A stretch of DNA of 64,000 nt, taken from the NCBI RefSeq assembly GCF_002264395.1, contig NZ_NFVA01000010.1, forward strand, positions 40,485 to 104,484. Direction: 5' to 3'. This stretch comes from Paenibacillus sp. VTT E-133291. GTDB lineage: Bacteria > Bacillota > Bacilli > Paenibacillales > Paenibacillaceae. The notes beneath the pieces are model-generated. The model had not been told where the DNA came from, did no database searches, and worked only from the letters and a program-made list of their open reading frames with translations. Below are positions 52,112 through 60,811 of the stretch, piece by piece; position 1 is the stretch's first letter, and the number at the start of each line of letters is the position of its first letter. A program made the translations under genes and the position numbers.

Positions 52112-52951
52112 TTAAAAAGCAACACCAATTCCACCTTCACCCGCATAGGTTCCCATTACAGGTCCCATACTTGAGAGTAAAACTTCTTTGAACGGGTGCT
52201 TTTGTAAGATGCGTTCTTTAATCTCAAGCGCAAGCTTCTCACAGTTACTGTGTACTATAGCGATAACAGCCTTCTCGTAGTCATGCTGCTTCTCATCCAA
52301 ATGTGCAAGCAGTCGGTTTAATGCCTTTGGAAGACCCCGGGTCTTCTCCACTACCTCAACAGTACCCTCTTCGCTGATTTTGAGAAGTAGTTTGATATTT
52401 AGCACGGAAGCAACCGCTCCAGATATCCGGCTTAAACGTCCGCCCTTCATTACATTCTCAAGTGTGTCCAGTGTAAAATATGCTTGAACTTCATCCATTT
52501 GCTGAAGCACCTTGACCTTCAGTTCCTGCAGACTTGAACAAGTCTGTGACCACTTCGCCGCAAGACCCACGATCAGCGACAACCCGCCAGAAAAGGTCTT
52601 GGAATCTATAACCTCTATCGCATTGGTGTGTCCTTCTTCTTGGTACATTTCCATAGCGATCATAGCCGTCTGATAAGTGCTACTAATATTAGAGGACATA
52701 CAAATGACCATAATGTCAGTACCTTCCTCTACTTGCCTGAATGTCTCAAGGAATTGGTTTGGACTGGGACTTGCTGTAGTAGGTAGCTCCTTGGATTCAC
52801 TCATTTTAGCATAAAAGATTTTCGTATCCGTATCCGCAGGCATTAACTCATGCCCAAAATGAACCGGTAGATGGACCACGGAAACATTATACTTCTCCAT
52901 GTAGTCAAGGGGTAGGTCAGAACCGCTGTCTGTTATGATCTTGATTGCCAT
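52112..52951 (-). CDS. DegV family fatty-acid-binding protein
   Basis: DegV (FakB-like) proteins bind fatty acids and, in FakA/FakB systems, present them for phosphorylation. The sequence has KIITDSGSDLPLDY, STASPSPN-like (LPTTASPSPNQFLETF), the TLDTLENVMKGGRLSRISGA motif and the C-terminal GPVMGTYAGEGGIGVAF. The 279-residue length is typical. A piece resembling the structured repeat touches its stop codon. Confidence 0.93.
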   Translation of the reverse strand: MAIKIITDSGSDLPLDYMEKYNVSVVHLPVHFGHELMPADTDTKIFYAKMSESKELPTTASPSPNQFLETFRQVEEGTDIMVICMSSNISSTYQTAMIAMEMYQEEGHTNAIEVIDSKTFSGGLSLIVGLAAKWSQTCSSLQELKVKVLQQMDEVQAYFTLDTLENVMKGGRLSRISGAVASVLNIKLLLKISEEGTVEVVEKTRGLPKALNRLLAHLDEKQHDYEKAVIAIVHSNCEKLALEIKERILQKHPFKEVLLSSMGPVMGTYAGEGGIGVAF

Positions 52952-53122
52952 AATATAAGTACTCTCCTTTCAATATCAGTACTATTATAGCTATCGGCAA
53001 ATGAAATCTCCAGTAACCAATATAACTTGAAAAATCCTTCGATTTGTGCTTATGTCTTTCTTCCTTAACTTGTCCTAATATGATATGGTTTATGAATAAG
53101 CGTATAGAAATGGAGTGTATGT

Positions 53123-53347
53123 ATGAGTAAGGGAAGAGTATGGAACAGAGGCAAGCATGATGGAACAGGACTATCGAGGAAAAAAACCACAGATCAAGAA
53201 TTAACGGTGTCTACCGAAACAGAAACCACTGAAGCTTTAAATGAACCGTCAAATGACAGAATTGATACAGTTAAACCGATGAATCGTTCGAACTGGGTAA
53301 CTCGTCCAGCACGGGTCATCAATAAAAATTCTAAAGACAAACAATGA
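53123..53347 (+). CDS. Small hydrophilic protein of unknown function (74 aa)
   Basis: ATG 53123 follows GGAGTG. The product is very polar (RVWNRGKHDGTGLSRKK, then NRSNWVTRPARVINKN), with basic ends and a Thr/Glu-rich middle, and is probably unstructured. No family is known to me. It is bounded by a good terminator, which supports expression. Confidence 0.55.
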   Translation: MSKGRVWNRGKHDGTGLSRKKTTDQELTVSTETETTEALNEPSNDRIDTVKPMNRSNWVTRPARVINKNSKDKQ

Positions 53348-53356
53348 ATTTGACAA

Positions 53357-53396
53357 AAAGGGTTTCAGAACTTGTCCCTGAGTTCTGAAACCCTTT
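53357..53396. terminator. Bidirectional terminator
   Basis: AAAGGGTTTCAGAACT / AGTTCTGAAACCCTTT is a 16-bp perfect stem with an 8-base loop and T run, between the convergent 53123 gene and the MFS gene. Confidence 0.9.
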
Positions 53397-53420
53397 TTTT
53401 ATATCTTAAACGTAGGTAGT

Positions 53421-54656
53421 TTACATATCTACATCCGGACGCTTATACAAAACGAGGATAGCTGCTGCTATAAGGATCATGCCCATAAATGCGGGTGCGG
53501 CATGGCCTAGTGATACATAAATCTGACCTCCAATGATAGGCCCAATCATTCTTGCTAAAGCCTGAATAGACTGGCTACCTCCTTGAATCCTACCTTGTTC
53601 ACTAGAATCGACAGACTTGGAAAGCATCCCGTTAAATGAAGGCCCAAAGATCGAATCCCCAAAGCCAAATATAAACATTCCAGCGATTAAAAGAGGATAG
53701 AATGAGAGCAAAGCAGATAAAGCAATAAAACTGTAACCGATAATTTCCGAAGCCATTCCAAGAATTGCTATATGTTTATCACTAAGTTTCTTCAAAAGCT
53801 TTGGCATGATCAAACCTTGTGAAATGATGTCTTGGAGACCCATAATCGAAAACATAACTCCGATTAGTGCAGGCTTCCAGCTGAAAGTATCTATCGTAAA
53901 TTGAGAAAATACTGCCTGTAAAGATCCGTTAGGAATCCAGAGTAAAAAAGCTGAGACTAGCAGCCTATTTAAGTTTTTCGTAGAAAGTAAGTTGGCAAGC
54001 TGTGAAAATGGATTTAGTCTTACAAAGGTAATCTCCTTCAGTCTATTCTTCTCGGCAAGGCTCTCTGGCATAAAAAAGAATCCATAAACAACATTCAATA
54101 AAGTTATGATTGCTCCAAAATACAAAGGAACAGAATAACCAAACTTAGCAAGTAATCCGCCTATCGTTGGGCCAATGACGGTGCCTACACCTACAACTGC
54201 ACTCACCCATCCGAAGTATTTGGTTCTCTGTTCTGCAGGAATGATGTCTGCAAAATATGCGAAGATCGTGCTTATGCTCCCGCCTGTTATACCTTCGATT
54301 ATGCGCCCAGCAAATAGTACCCATAGAGCCCCTCCTATACCAAAAACCAAGTACCCGATGGCGGAACCCAACAGGCATACTAAGAGTAATGGACGCCGGC
54401 CATATTTGTCGCTCAAAGCTCCAAGTACGGGGGCTGCAAAAAATACACAGACTGCATAAACCGAGGTCAGCATCGTAACAACTATTGCTTGTTCTCCCGA
54501 ACTGCTTGTATATGGCTGCACTAAGAAAGGGACGACAGGTATTATGATACTAAAGCCAATTCCGCAAAGAAACACAGAGATAAGACCGAATATTAATGCG
54601 TGCTTATCTACGGATTGTCCTGTGTTCTGTTCATTGTGTGATTTAAATATGGACAT
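53421..54656 (-). CDS. MFS drug efflux transporter (TetA/Bmr-type)
   Basis: The 411-residue protein has twelve hydrophobic segments, the MFS motif A (LGALSDKYGRRPLLLVCL), motif C-like VGVGTVIGPTIGGLLAKFG and a shorter repeat of motif A in the C half (KKLSDKHIAIL). These are marks of drug/proton antiporters with 12 helices. It follows a MarR-type regulator in the same direction, 154 bases apart, and has its own promoter with palindromic operator-like sequence. The substrate is not predictable. Confidence 0.9.
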   Translation of the reverse strand: MSIFKSHNEQNTGQSVDKHALIFGLISVFLCGIGFSIIIPVVPFLVQPYTSSSGEQAIVVTMLTSVYAVCVFFAAPVLGALSDKYGRRPLLLVCLLGSAIGYLVFGIGGALWVLFAGRIIEGITGGSISTIFAYFADIIPAEQRTKYFGWVSAVVGVGTVIGPTIGGLLAKFGYSVPLYFGAIITLLNVVYGFFFMPESLAEKNRLKEITFVRLNPFSQLANLLSTKNLNRLLVSAFLLWIPNGSLQAVFSQFTIDTFSWKPALIGVMFSIMGLQDIISQGLIMPKLLKKLSDKHIAILGMASEIIGYSFIALSALLSFYPLLIAGMFIFGFGDSIFGPSFNGMLSKSVDSSEQGRIQGGSQSIQALARMIGPIIGGQIYVSLGHAAPAFMGMILIAAAILVLYKRPDVDM

Positions 54657-54689
54657 TTATGTTCACTCCTTAAAGTTGCATTTTGATTC

Positions 54690-54733
54690 CTAGGAAACAT
54701 GTTTATCGTATCGCCATTTTGTTTCCTTGTCAA
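54690..54733 (-). promoter_or_regulatory. Promoter and candidate MarR operator of the MFS gene
   Basis: On the minus strand TTGACA (54728-54733) and TACGAT (54705-54710) are 17 bases apart. The promoter is bracketed by AAGGAAAC and the palindrome GTTTCCTAGGAATC, typical of a repressor site for the adjacent MarR protein. Confidence 0.65.
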
Positions 54734-54809
54734 CAAAATAATCACAATAAAAATACAGCCGTTCTCCATAGAGCCCGACTGCATCTGGTTCATTTTCATT
54801 ATTCAAATT

Positions 54810-55283
54810 TTATTCCGATTTCATATCTTTACCCTGTTTTTTTATTTCCGCATCCAAATGACTACTATATTTTTCCACGAAACTAAGCATACTATCAAAT
54901 TGTTCCTCGGTTATCTGCTCAAAGACGGCCTTATCCCGCTCTTGAAACTCTTTGTGAAGGTTCTCATGGATTTTATAAATTACTTTTCCTTGCTCAGTAA
55001 GCCTAAAATAGATTTCTTTTTTGTTATCCGACTTCTGGTAGCTTTCGATCAGGCCTTTTTCTATGAGTTTCTTAGTTAATTTACTTATGGCACCGCGCGT
55101 CATAAAAAAGGACTCCGCAAGTTTTGTTACGTTGGAATCTACATTTTTTTCAATGTATTCAATACAATGTACTTCAGAAGATGTATAACCCTTAAGACTG
55201 GCTTCCATCTTATCTTTGTTAAGCCAGACCATCTTATTATATAGGTCCCTGACACCCGTTAGGATCTGATCTTCTTTGTTCAT
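54810..55283 (-). CDS. MarR-family transcriptional regulator
   Basis: ATG 55283 follows GGGAGGAC. The 157-residue protein has a MarR winged helix: LKGYTSSEVHCIEYIEKN, VTKLAESFFMTRGAISKLTK (recognition helix) and the wing KSDNKKEIYFRLTEQGK. It lies upstream of an MFS efflux gene and likely represses it until a ligand binds. Two AATATTGTT elements lie upstream of its own start. Confidence 0.92.
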   Translation of the reverse strand: MNKEDQILTGVRDLYNKMVWLNKDKMEASLKGYTSSEVHCIEYIEKNVDSNVTKLAESFFMTRGAISKLTKKLIEKGLIESYQKSDNKKEIYFRLTEQGKVIYKIHENLHKEFQERDKAVFEQITEEQFDSMLSFVEKYSSHLDAEIKKQGKDMKSE

Positions 55284-55391
55284 GACCTGTCCTCCCACCC
55301 GCTCTTGCATTAACAATATTATATCACATTATTTTTTGTTTCTATTTCAACAATATTTAAAATCATTAATTCAGGAATTGAGCGAACAGCA

Positions 55392-55432
55392 AATAGGGTT
55401 TCGAAACGAAATCATTCGTTTCAAAACCCTAT
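55392..55432. terminator. Terminator between the FusB-like and MarR genes
   Basis: AATAGGGTTTCGAAACGAA pairs with TTCGTTTCAAAACCCTATT (one mismatch) with flanking A/T; serves the leftward FusB-like gene. Confidence 0.75.
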
Positions 55433-55483
55433 TGCTCTATAGTCTGAAGCTACTTACAAAAGCAGCCTTTGCTAATCCTAACA

Positions 55484-56131
55484 TTATTCACGAGTGGAGA
55501 GAATGAATCTCTCTAGTGCTGCTGTATCCGTAATCCTATGATTACATGCTTGGCTCTCAATGCAAATATATTGGCCAATGGAAGAGTAATCATCCGGCGA
55601 AGATTTCGCAAGCTTGGTCTTGACCGTAAAAAAGGCGAGCTGTTGCTGCCGATTACAGAACAGGCAATACCCCTTCTTGTTCATTGGTGTCATTCTACCT
55701 TCAATACCGATAAACTGCCCTTCGAACGGATATACAATAAATAATTTATTGGTAGCAATATCTATCCAGCTCAAATATGTCATATATCGAAAGTCGATGG
55801 CTGATAAATCAGGTACCTTCAGCTTTTTATTCTTAGGGAACAACTTCTGAATCTGTTTCGGTGTAATCTGCGGAAAAGGTTCTAAATAAGGCTCTAATCC
55901 ACTAAGATACTTCTGAAAATCGTATGCAGTCTCAAAGGCTGATATTCGTTGCAGCAACTGCTGCTGACTATCACTTAGTGTTGAAAAAGCTTCTACAACA
56001 TTCAACGATGAACGATATCTTACCGTCTCCAAGACTCTTCGATCCGCTACAGTTCGCAGTGTTTTTAGAAGGAAGTCTGTTTGTTTTTTAATAAAATTAT
56101 ATTGATGGTTTCTAATAAATGGTGTATTCAT
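55484..56131 (-). CDS. FusB/FusC-type elongation factor G-binding protein
   Basis: FusB-family proteins bind EF-G and free it from the ribosome in the presence of fusidic acid. The 215-residue protein has the N-terminal helical domain and the C-terminal four-Cys treble-clef finger (KGYCLFCNRQQQLAFFTVKT, then YICIESQACNHRITD). The length matches FusB. Chromosomal homologues in Bacilli may give low-level fusidic acid tolerance or serve a housekeeping role; resistance cannot be claimed from sequence. Confidence 0.88.
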   Translation of the reverse strand: MNTPFIRNHQYNFIKKQTDFLLKTLRTVADRRVLETVRYRSSLNVVEAFSTLSDSQQQLLQRISAFETAYDFQKYLSGLEPYLEPFPQITPKQIQKLFPKNKKLKVPDLSAIDFRYMTYLSWIDIATNKLFIVYPFEGQFIGIEGRMTPMNKKGYCLFCNRQQQLAFFTVKTKLAKSSPDDYSSIGQYICIESQACNHRITDTAALERFILSTRE

Positions 56132-56231
56132 TGCTCTTCAGCCCCTTATTTGTTATGAAAATTTCATAAGGTGCAAAGCCCATTATCAGAAACGATAATA
56201 TTTAGTTTGGGCGATCATCCATCCTATCGCA

Positions 56232-56272
56232 CCTCACGCAAAGTATCGCCCTAATTTAGGCTTTGCGTGAGG
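56232..56272. terminator. Strong hairpin, possible terminator
   Basis: CCTCACGCAAAG / CTTTGCGTGAGG, a 12-bp perfect stem with a 17-base loop, lies after the PHP gene and before the FusB-like gene. There is no long T run. Confidence 0.5.
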
Positions 56273-56362
56273 AACTTCTAGCTAATGGGCAAACCAGCAT
56301 TAGCACAGTACCACCTCCGATTACATTCACGAAAAAAGTATAACAGGAATGTTTGCCATCGG

Positions 56363-57157
56363 CTAGACCATGTTGCCAACCTCTGCTTCATCTCTGGAAG
56401 GTGCTTCACCAATAAGCTGCTTCAAAAGTTTCTTCATCATGACTGAAGCTTTCACTTTGGTGTGAAGACACGGCGAAAGCTCAATTTCGTAGTTGCCTTG
56501 CTTAATGGTTTCTTTCAATTCCTCAACCGTTGAGCAGGTAATATTCAACCGATTCAGAACACTACCATATTGCAGACATTGATGACTATCACTACCGGCA
56601 ATCACCGGTACACCAAGCTTTTCAGCAAAAGGTGTGATCAGGTTCTTGTAAGTCTCTGCCCCCTGCATGTAAATATCCTTTGCATTGAAATCAAAAGCAT
56701 CTAATCTCCGAAGCAGCTCTGGATCCAGTTGATGTAATGGCGTAGAGATTCGGAAGGGATGAGCTCCGATTTTCCAAAGCTTATGTTCATCAGCCATGTC
56801 CAGCAGATCCTTGAAAGGAATAAAATCCCCCTCCTTCGTATGCTCATCCAGTAAAGCGCGAACAGCTAGAATATTCTCCTTAAGTCCAATCAGCAGAATA
56901 TGACCCGTCTCCGCGATATCCACCTCCATACCCGGAAACAGTTTAAGTCCGTTTACATCATAATAATGTCCGTTATAAGGATAAGTCTGGTCCAGCGTCT
57001 CATACATCGCAAAGAAATTAGAAGTGTTAAAGTGCTCGGTCAAAGCTACTGCCTGTAATCCGTTCGCTTTCGCCTCAAACATCATTTCAGCAAAATATTC
57101 AGGGGAAAAGGTTGATTTCTTAGATAATTTACCGTGGGTATGCAGATCAATATTCAT
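56363..57157 (-). CDS. PHP-domain metal-dependent phosphoesterase
   Basis: PHP enzymes hydrolyse phosphoester bonds with a multi-metal site. The motifs are IDLHTHGKLSKKSTF (H-x-H), VALTEHFNTSN (E-H), FPGMEVDIAE, IGAHPFRIST and IAGSDSHQ (D-x-H). ATG 57157 follows AGGAG; the frame upstream overlaps the EcfT gene. It is the last gene of the ECF transporter transcript, which hints at processing of the imported compound, but the substrate is unknown. Confidence 0.85.
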   Translation of the reverse strand: MNIDLHTHGKLSKKSTFSPEYFAEMMFEAKANGLQAVALTEHFNTSNFFAMYETLDQTYPYNGHYYDVNGLKLFPGMEVDIAETGHILLIGLKENILAVRALLDEHTKEGDFIPFKDLLDMADEHKLWKIGAHPFRISTPLHQLDPELLRRLDAFDFNAKDIYMQGAETYKNLITPFAEKLGVPVIAGSDSHQCLQYGSVLNRLNITCSTVEELKETIKQGNYEIELSPCLHTKVKASVMMKKLLKQLIGEAPSRDEAEVGNMV

Positions 57158-57191
57158 GTCTAATTCGTCTCCTTTGAGCTTATGAGTGATG

Positions 57192-58025
57192 TTAATACAC
57201 CAGTTTAGGGTAGAGGTAACCGATCCAAAAAAGCAAAATAACATAAACGGTGGATCCGGATAAAAAGTACCAGTCGGACCGCTTCATTTTCAAATAAGAT
57301 AGCTTAATCTTCTTCACTTTCTTATTGTTAAGACCGTAGCTAAATCCCCGAGTCTCAAGCGCCTCGATCGTGGTCCGGGAACGTTTAGCGGTATTTAGCA
57401 TGAGTGGATAAAATGCCAGGATCACAATGCGCAAATAATATGTTGCTGTTCTCCAATACAACAAACCATGTTGCAGCGGTCTTTGCCCTCTCAGTCTGAA
57501 GGATAACAAAATCTGATGGAATTCCTCCAGTAACGTAGGTAAAATACGATAACCATAAGATAAGCTGAAAGCAAATGTATCAGGAATCCCTAAGGATAGC
57601 AGGCCGTCACTAAGTCTTTCCGGATCGAGACTGGAGAACACCGTAATACTAGCTAGTGATATTACTGAGAGCTTAAGTGTCAGCGTCAACATAGGCAGCA
57701 ACGATTCAATTCCTCCGCCGAAAAAGAGAGACAGGATGAACATCCACCCAATTTGGCTGATTAATCCCAGACACAATATAAAAATAATATACGGGCTGAC
57801 CCGGGAGAGGACCGTCGTTAAGACCATAAGCACGAACATCCCTAACAAAACTGTACGGTTATGTACGAACCAAGGCACGATGGCAAAGAACAAATACCAA
57901 AGTAGCAGCGTTCGCGGGTCGAGCCTCCCCAGAAATGTACCGCTACTGTTATAAGCAGTCCCTAAGAGCTCCAGTTTAATTTGTTCTACAGATATACGGT
58001 CAAGTGCCCGTTTAACAGCTTCCAT
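57192..58025 (-). CDS. ECF transporter transmembrane component (EcfT)
   Basis: EcfT couples the ATPases to the substrate-binding S component. The 277-residue protein has about six membrane segments and the coupling motif IEALETRGFSYG (the family's A-R-G signature with neighbouring RSR in NTAKRSRTTIEALETRG). It overlaps the ATPase gene by 14 bases. The order S - A - T in one transcript makes this a dedicated (group I) ECF transporter. Confidence 0.92.
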   Translation of the reverse strand: MEAVKRALDRISVEQIKLELLGTAYNSSGTFLGRLDPRTLLLWYLFFAIVPWFVHNRTVLLGMFVLMVLTTVLSRVSPYIIFILCLGLISQIGWMFILSLFFGGGIESLLPMLTLTLKLSVISLASITVFSSLDPERLSDGLLSLGIPDTFAFSLSYGYRILPTLLEEFHQILLSFRLRGQRPLQHGLLYWRTATYYLRIVILAFYPLMLNTAKRSRTTIEALETRGFSYGLNNKKVKKIKLSYLKMKRSDWYFLSGSTVYVILLFWIGYLYPKLVY

Positions 58026-59760
58026 GGATTGCAGCTACCTCCTTTTTCACTTCCACTAGACTTACGAATTCCTCTAAGCTGCTGCAAATTTTGGGCAGAC
58101 CGAGCATACGGCTCAGCTCCATCAATTGCGTCTGAGCCAGACCCGCCCTCCGTAATAGAAGTCCGTCAGCGAAGATTTCATCTTTCGTTCCGTCAGCAAT
58201 AATCCTGCCTTGATGCATAACGATAATCCTGGTCGCCCACTCAGACACAAGCTGCATATCGTGAGTCGCGATCACCACTGTCTCAACATGACTGCGAAGC
58301 GTTTCCAGCACATGAACCATTTCCTGTTTGGTCGAAATATCCAAATTGGCCGTTGGTTCATCGAGCAGCATGACGGCAGGACGAACAGCTGCACCAATGG
58401 CTAGCGATACCCGGCGCTGCTGACCCCCACTCAGAAGTCGAGCGTCACGTTCTGCTAATTCATGGAGCCGGAATGCTTTTAGCATTTCTTCTACTCTCTC
58501 TTCTGCGTCTGGTAGCTTCCGCGCCTTCAAATAATAAGCAATTTCTTTGCGTACAGAATCCTCAATGAACATTTCCTCTGGGTTCTGAAATACGTATGCT
58601 ACGGTACCGGAGAGACGCTCGGGTGGCAGACCGTTCACGGTCATCCCTTTCACATTTACGGTTCCAGCTGTAGGTCTGACAATTCCAGCAATCAGCTTCA
58701 TTAAAGAAGATTTTCCCGCCCCGTTGTTGCCAATAAGAGCAATAGACTCACCCTGCCGCAGTTCCAGCTGAACACCATTCAAGACAGGATGCATCGTCTT
58801 ATGAATGGTACGGTATGAGAGGTATACATTCTCCATCTGAACGACACTCTTCACTTCCCGATTTACAGTAAGGGACTGCTCCTTCATATAGTCAGATGGA
58901 TCATTTCTCTGGATCCTATCCTGCCGCAATATCATGTGGGCATTCCCTTCTTCAGCGCTCAAGGGAAGGAATTGGGTTAGCGGCGCATCAGATTGCAAGA
59001 GCCAAGCTGCCCGAGTCACATCCGGGGGATAAATGCCCAGCTCCAGCAGTTCTTTTACAGATGATAAAGCTTCGCGCACCGGCTTCTGCCAGCACATTCT
59101 CCCCTTATCCATCAGGACGACATTCTTACAATAGTCGGCAATAAATTCCGCATGATGTTCGATCACTACAATGGTCTTCCCATGCTCCTCATTCAAACGG
59201 CGCAGAATATCATAGATATGGCGGGCATGCTGCGGATCCAGCTGAGCTACCGGTTCATCAATGACTAGAATTTCTGGATCCATCGCTAGTGCTCCGGCTA
59301 AAGCGAGCAAATGTTTTTGCCCGCCACTCAATTGCCAGATGAATTCATTTCTTAAATCGCTAAGTCCGGTTAGTGCCAGTGCCCGCTCTCCCCGCTCCCT
59401 ATAATCGGCAAATCCATAATTGAGTGGCGTAAACGACACATCATCTAGGACCGTCGGACGCACTAATTGATTCTCAAAATCCTGATAAACATACCCGATA
59501 TGCCCGGAAAGCTCAGCTACACTTTTCCCATCCGCCGGTTGTCCACAGATCGTCGCCTCTCCAGTGAAGTCCCCTGTGTAATAATGATGAATCAAGCCAT
59601 TAAAGCATTTACACAGCGTGGATTTTCCCGAACCATTACTACCTATAATGGCAATGAAATCTCCTTCTTCTAGCCGCAAAGATACATCTTGCAGTACAGG
59701 TTGTTCGGCTCCCGGATAAGTAAAGGTGACTCCATTCAGTTCGAGTATTGATTTACGCAT
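58012..59760 (-). CDS. ECF transporter double ATPase (two fused ABC domains)
   Basis: Two complete ABC ATPase domains are fused in 582 residues. Domain 1 has Walker A IGSNGSGKSTLCKCF, signature LSGGQKHLLALAGAL and Walker B ILVIDEPVAQ. Domain 2 has Walker A IGNNGAGKSSLMKL, signature LSGGQQRRVSLAIG and Walker B VMLLDEPTAN. The layout is that of YkoD, the fused EcfA1-A2 of the hydroxymethylpyrimidine/thiamine-type transporter. It overlaps both neighbours (S and T components). Confidence 0.95.
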   Translation of the reverse strand: MRKSILELNGVTFTYPGAEQPVLQDVSLRLEEGDFIAIIGSNGSGKSTLCKCFNGLIHHYYTGDFTGEATICGQPADGKSVAELSGHIGYVYQDFENQLVRPTVLDDVSFTPLNYGFADYRERGERALALTGLSDLRNEFIWQLSGGQKHLLALAGALAMDPEILVIDEPVAQLDPQHARHIYDILRRLNEEHGKTIVVIEHHAEFIADYCKNVVLMDKGRMCWQKPVREALSSVKELLELGIYPPDVTRAAWLLQSDAPLTQFLPLSAEEGNAHMILRQDRIQRNDPSDYMKEQSLTVNREVKSVVQMENVYLSYRTIHKTMHPVLNGVQLELRQGESIALIGNNGAGKSSLMKLIAGIVRPTAGTVNVKGMTVNGLPPERLSGTVAYVFQNPEEMFIEDSVRKEIAYYLKARKLPDAEERVEEMLKAFRLHELAERDARLLSGGQQRRVSLAIGAAVRPAVMLLDEPTANLDISTKQEMVHVLETLRSHVETVVIATHDMQLVSEWATRIIVMHQGRIIADGTKDEIFADGLLLRRAGLAQTQLMELSRMLGLPKICSSLEEFVSLVEVKKEVAAIHGSC

Positions 59761-60631
59761 CTACTTGACCCGCTTCCTGTCTTTTACGTACTGACCGCCG
59801 AATCAGGGATATAATTGCTGTTGCTGCAACAATTGCCGCTACCAGCATACTTAGCCAGATTAAGCTCTCTTCATTCGACTCTGCCCAAGCAAACTCAAAG
59901 TCACCAAAGTTCCATCCGGATTCCGAGAGCAATTCTGATCCAAGCGCAACCATGACCAGAATCGTTCCAAAAATAACTAGCTTAGGAGATAGCCAAGCCC
60001 CTGTAGCATATTTCATGTTCCGTTCACGCGGCTTCATACCAAGCAAAGGTTCGATTTTCCCATATAAACGTGGGACCAGATACATAGTAGGAATTAGAGC
60101 GAACAAGATACCGGAGAAGAGTACGTCGTTCAAAAAGCCAACTCCCTCGATTACAACGATACTCTCTGCCAGACCTTTAACAGCTTCAAGTTCTTCTACA
60201 CCCACCCATACTTTCACTATATCCACAACAGAGCTGAAGAACTGGTGAATCGCTACGCCAGTAATCGCTGCTACTCCAACCTGTCTACGATTCTTCGGAT
60301 CAGATACCATACGGCCAGCGGTATACATCGCTAGTGAGAAGGTGATGAATTTCTCCAATTCGCCCAGCCCGCCAAATTGACCTAACATCAGTTCCCCAAA
60401 GATCACTTCACCCACAGCTGCCCCAATGGCCGCATACAGTGGATGAAACAGCATACATAAGGTCAAAGGAATGAATGCGAAATATTCAATCGATAATTCA
60501 ATGGGGCCTAGTTTGATCCCAGGCACAAGCTCCGTAAACATATTGGACAAACCGTAAAGCGACATCGACAGTACAAAAATCATCATTTTTTGTGACTGAG
60601 TCAACGTGTAGCGCGTTTTTATCGTACTCAT
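59753..60631 (-). CDS. ECF transporter substrate-binding (S) component, unknown substrate
   Basis: The position directly before the fused ATPases and the six-or-more membrane segments (FIPLTLCMLFHPLYAAIGAA, VIFGELMLGQFGGLGELEKF) identify an S component. An extra membrane segment and basic tail (LIRRSVRKRQEAG) extend the C terminus. No thiamine, biotin or folate signature is visible and no riboswitch was found upstream, so the substrate is open. A TATAAT (60665-60670) precedes it on the minus strand without a good -35, suggesting activation by the divergent regulator. Confidence 0.8.
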   Translation of the reverse strand: MSTIKTRYTLTQSQKMMIFVLSMSLYGLSNMFTELVPGIKLGPIELSIEYFAFIPLTLCMLFHPLYAAIGAAVGEVIFGELMLGQFGGLGELEKFITFSLAMYTAGRMVSDPKNRRQVGVAAITGVAIHQFFSSVVDIVKVWVGVEELEAVKGLAESIVVIEGVGFLNDVLFSGILFALIPTMYLVPRLYGKIEPLLGMKPRERNMKYATGAWLSPKLVIFGTILVMVALGSELLSESGWNFGDFEFAWAESNEESLIWLSMLVAAIVAATAIISLIRRSVRKRQEAGQVDA

Positions 60632-60739
60632 GAATATTTGACCTCCCTACAAGAATTTATCTTCATTATAAGAAGGTCATGTCAGCACAACTTTTACCAA
60701 TTGTTAAATGGGAGTAATATTTTTTTCAGTATTTTTAAC

Positions 60740-60759
60740 GTTGTAAAAATATTTACAAC
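60740..60759. promoter_or_regulatory. Palindromic operator between the ECF operon and rpiR-type regulator
   Basis: GTTGTAAA-AATA-TTTACAAC, a perfect 8+8 palindrome, is centred between the two divergent genes, about 60 bases before the regulator start and 110 before the transporter. Confidence 0.7.
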
Positions 60760-60811
60760 ATCTTCATACGTTATATTCTATTTAACACTTCATATTAGGA
60801 GGAATGAGAGA

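Noticed and set aside
51995..52114. Full copy of the structured repeat next to the degV-family stop
   Set aside because: Two short matching pieces are present but in the wrong order, so it is at best scattered remnants.
60638..60811. Longer RpiR start or a riboswitch upstream of the ECF operon
   Set aside because: The extended frame crosses the operator and promoter with no ribosome site, and I could not fold a known riboswitch core there.
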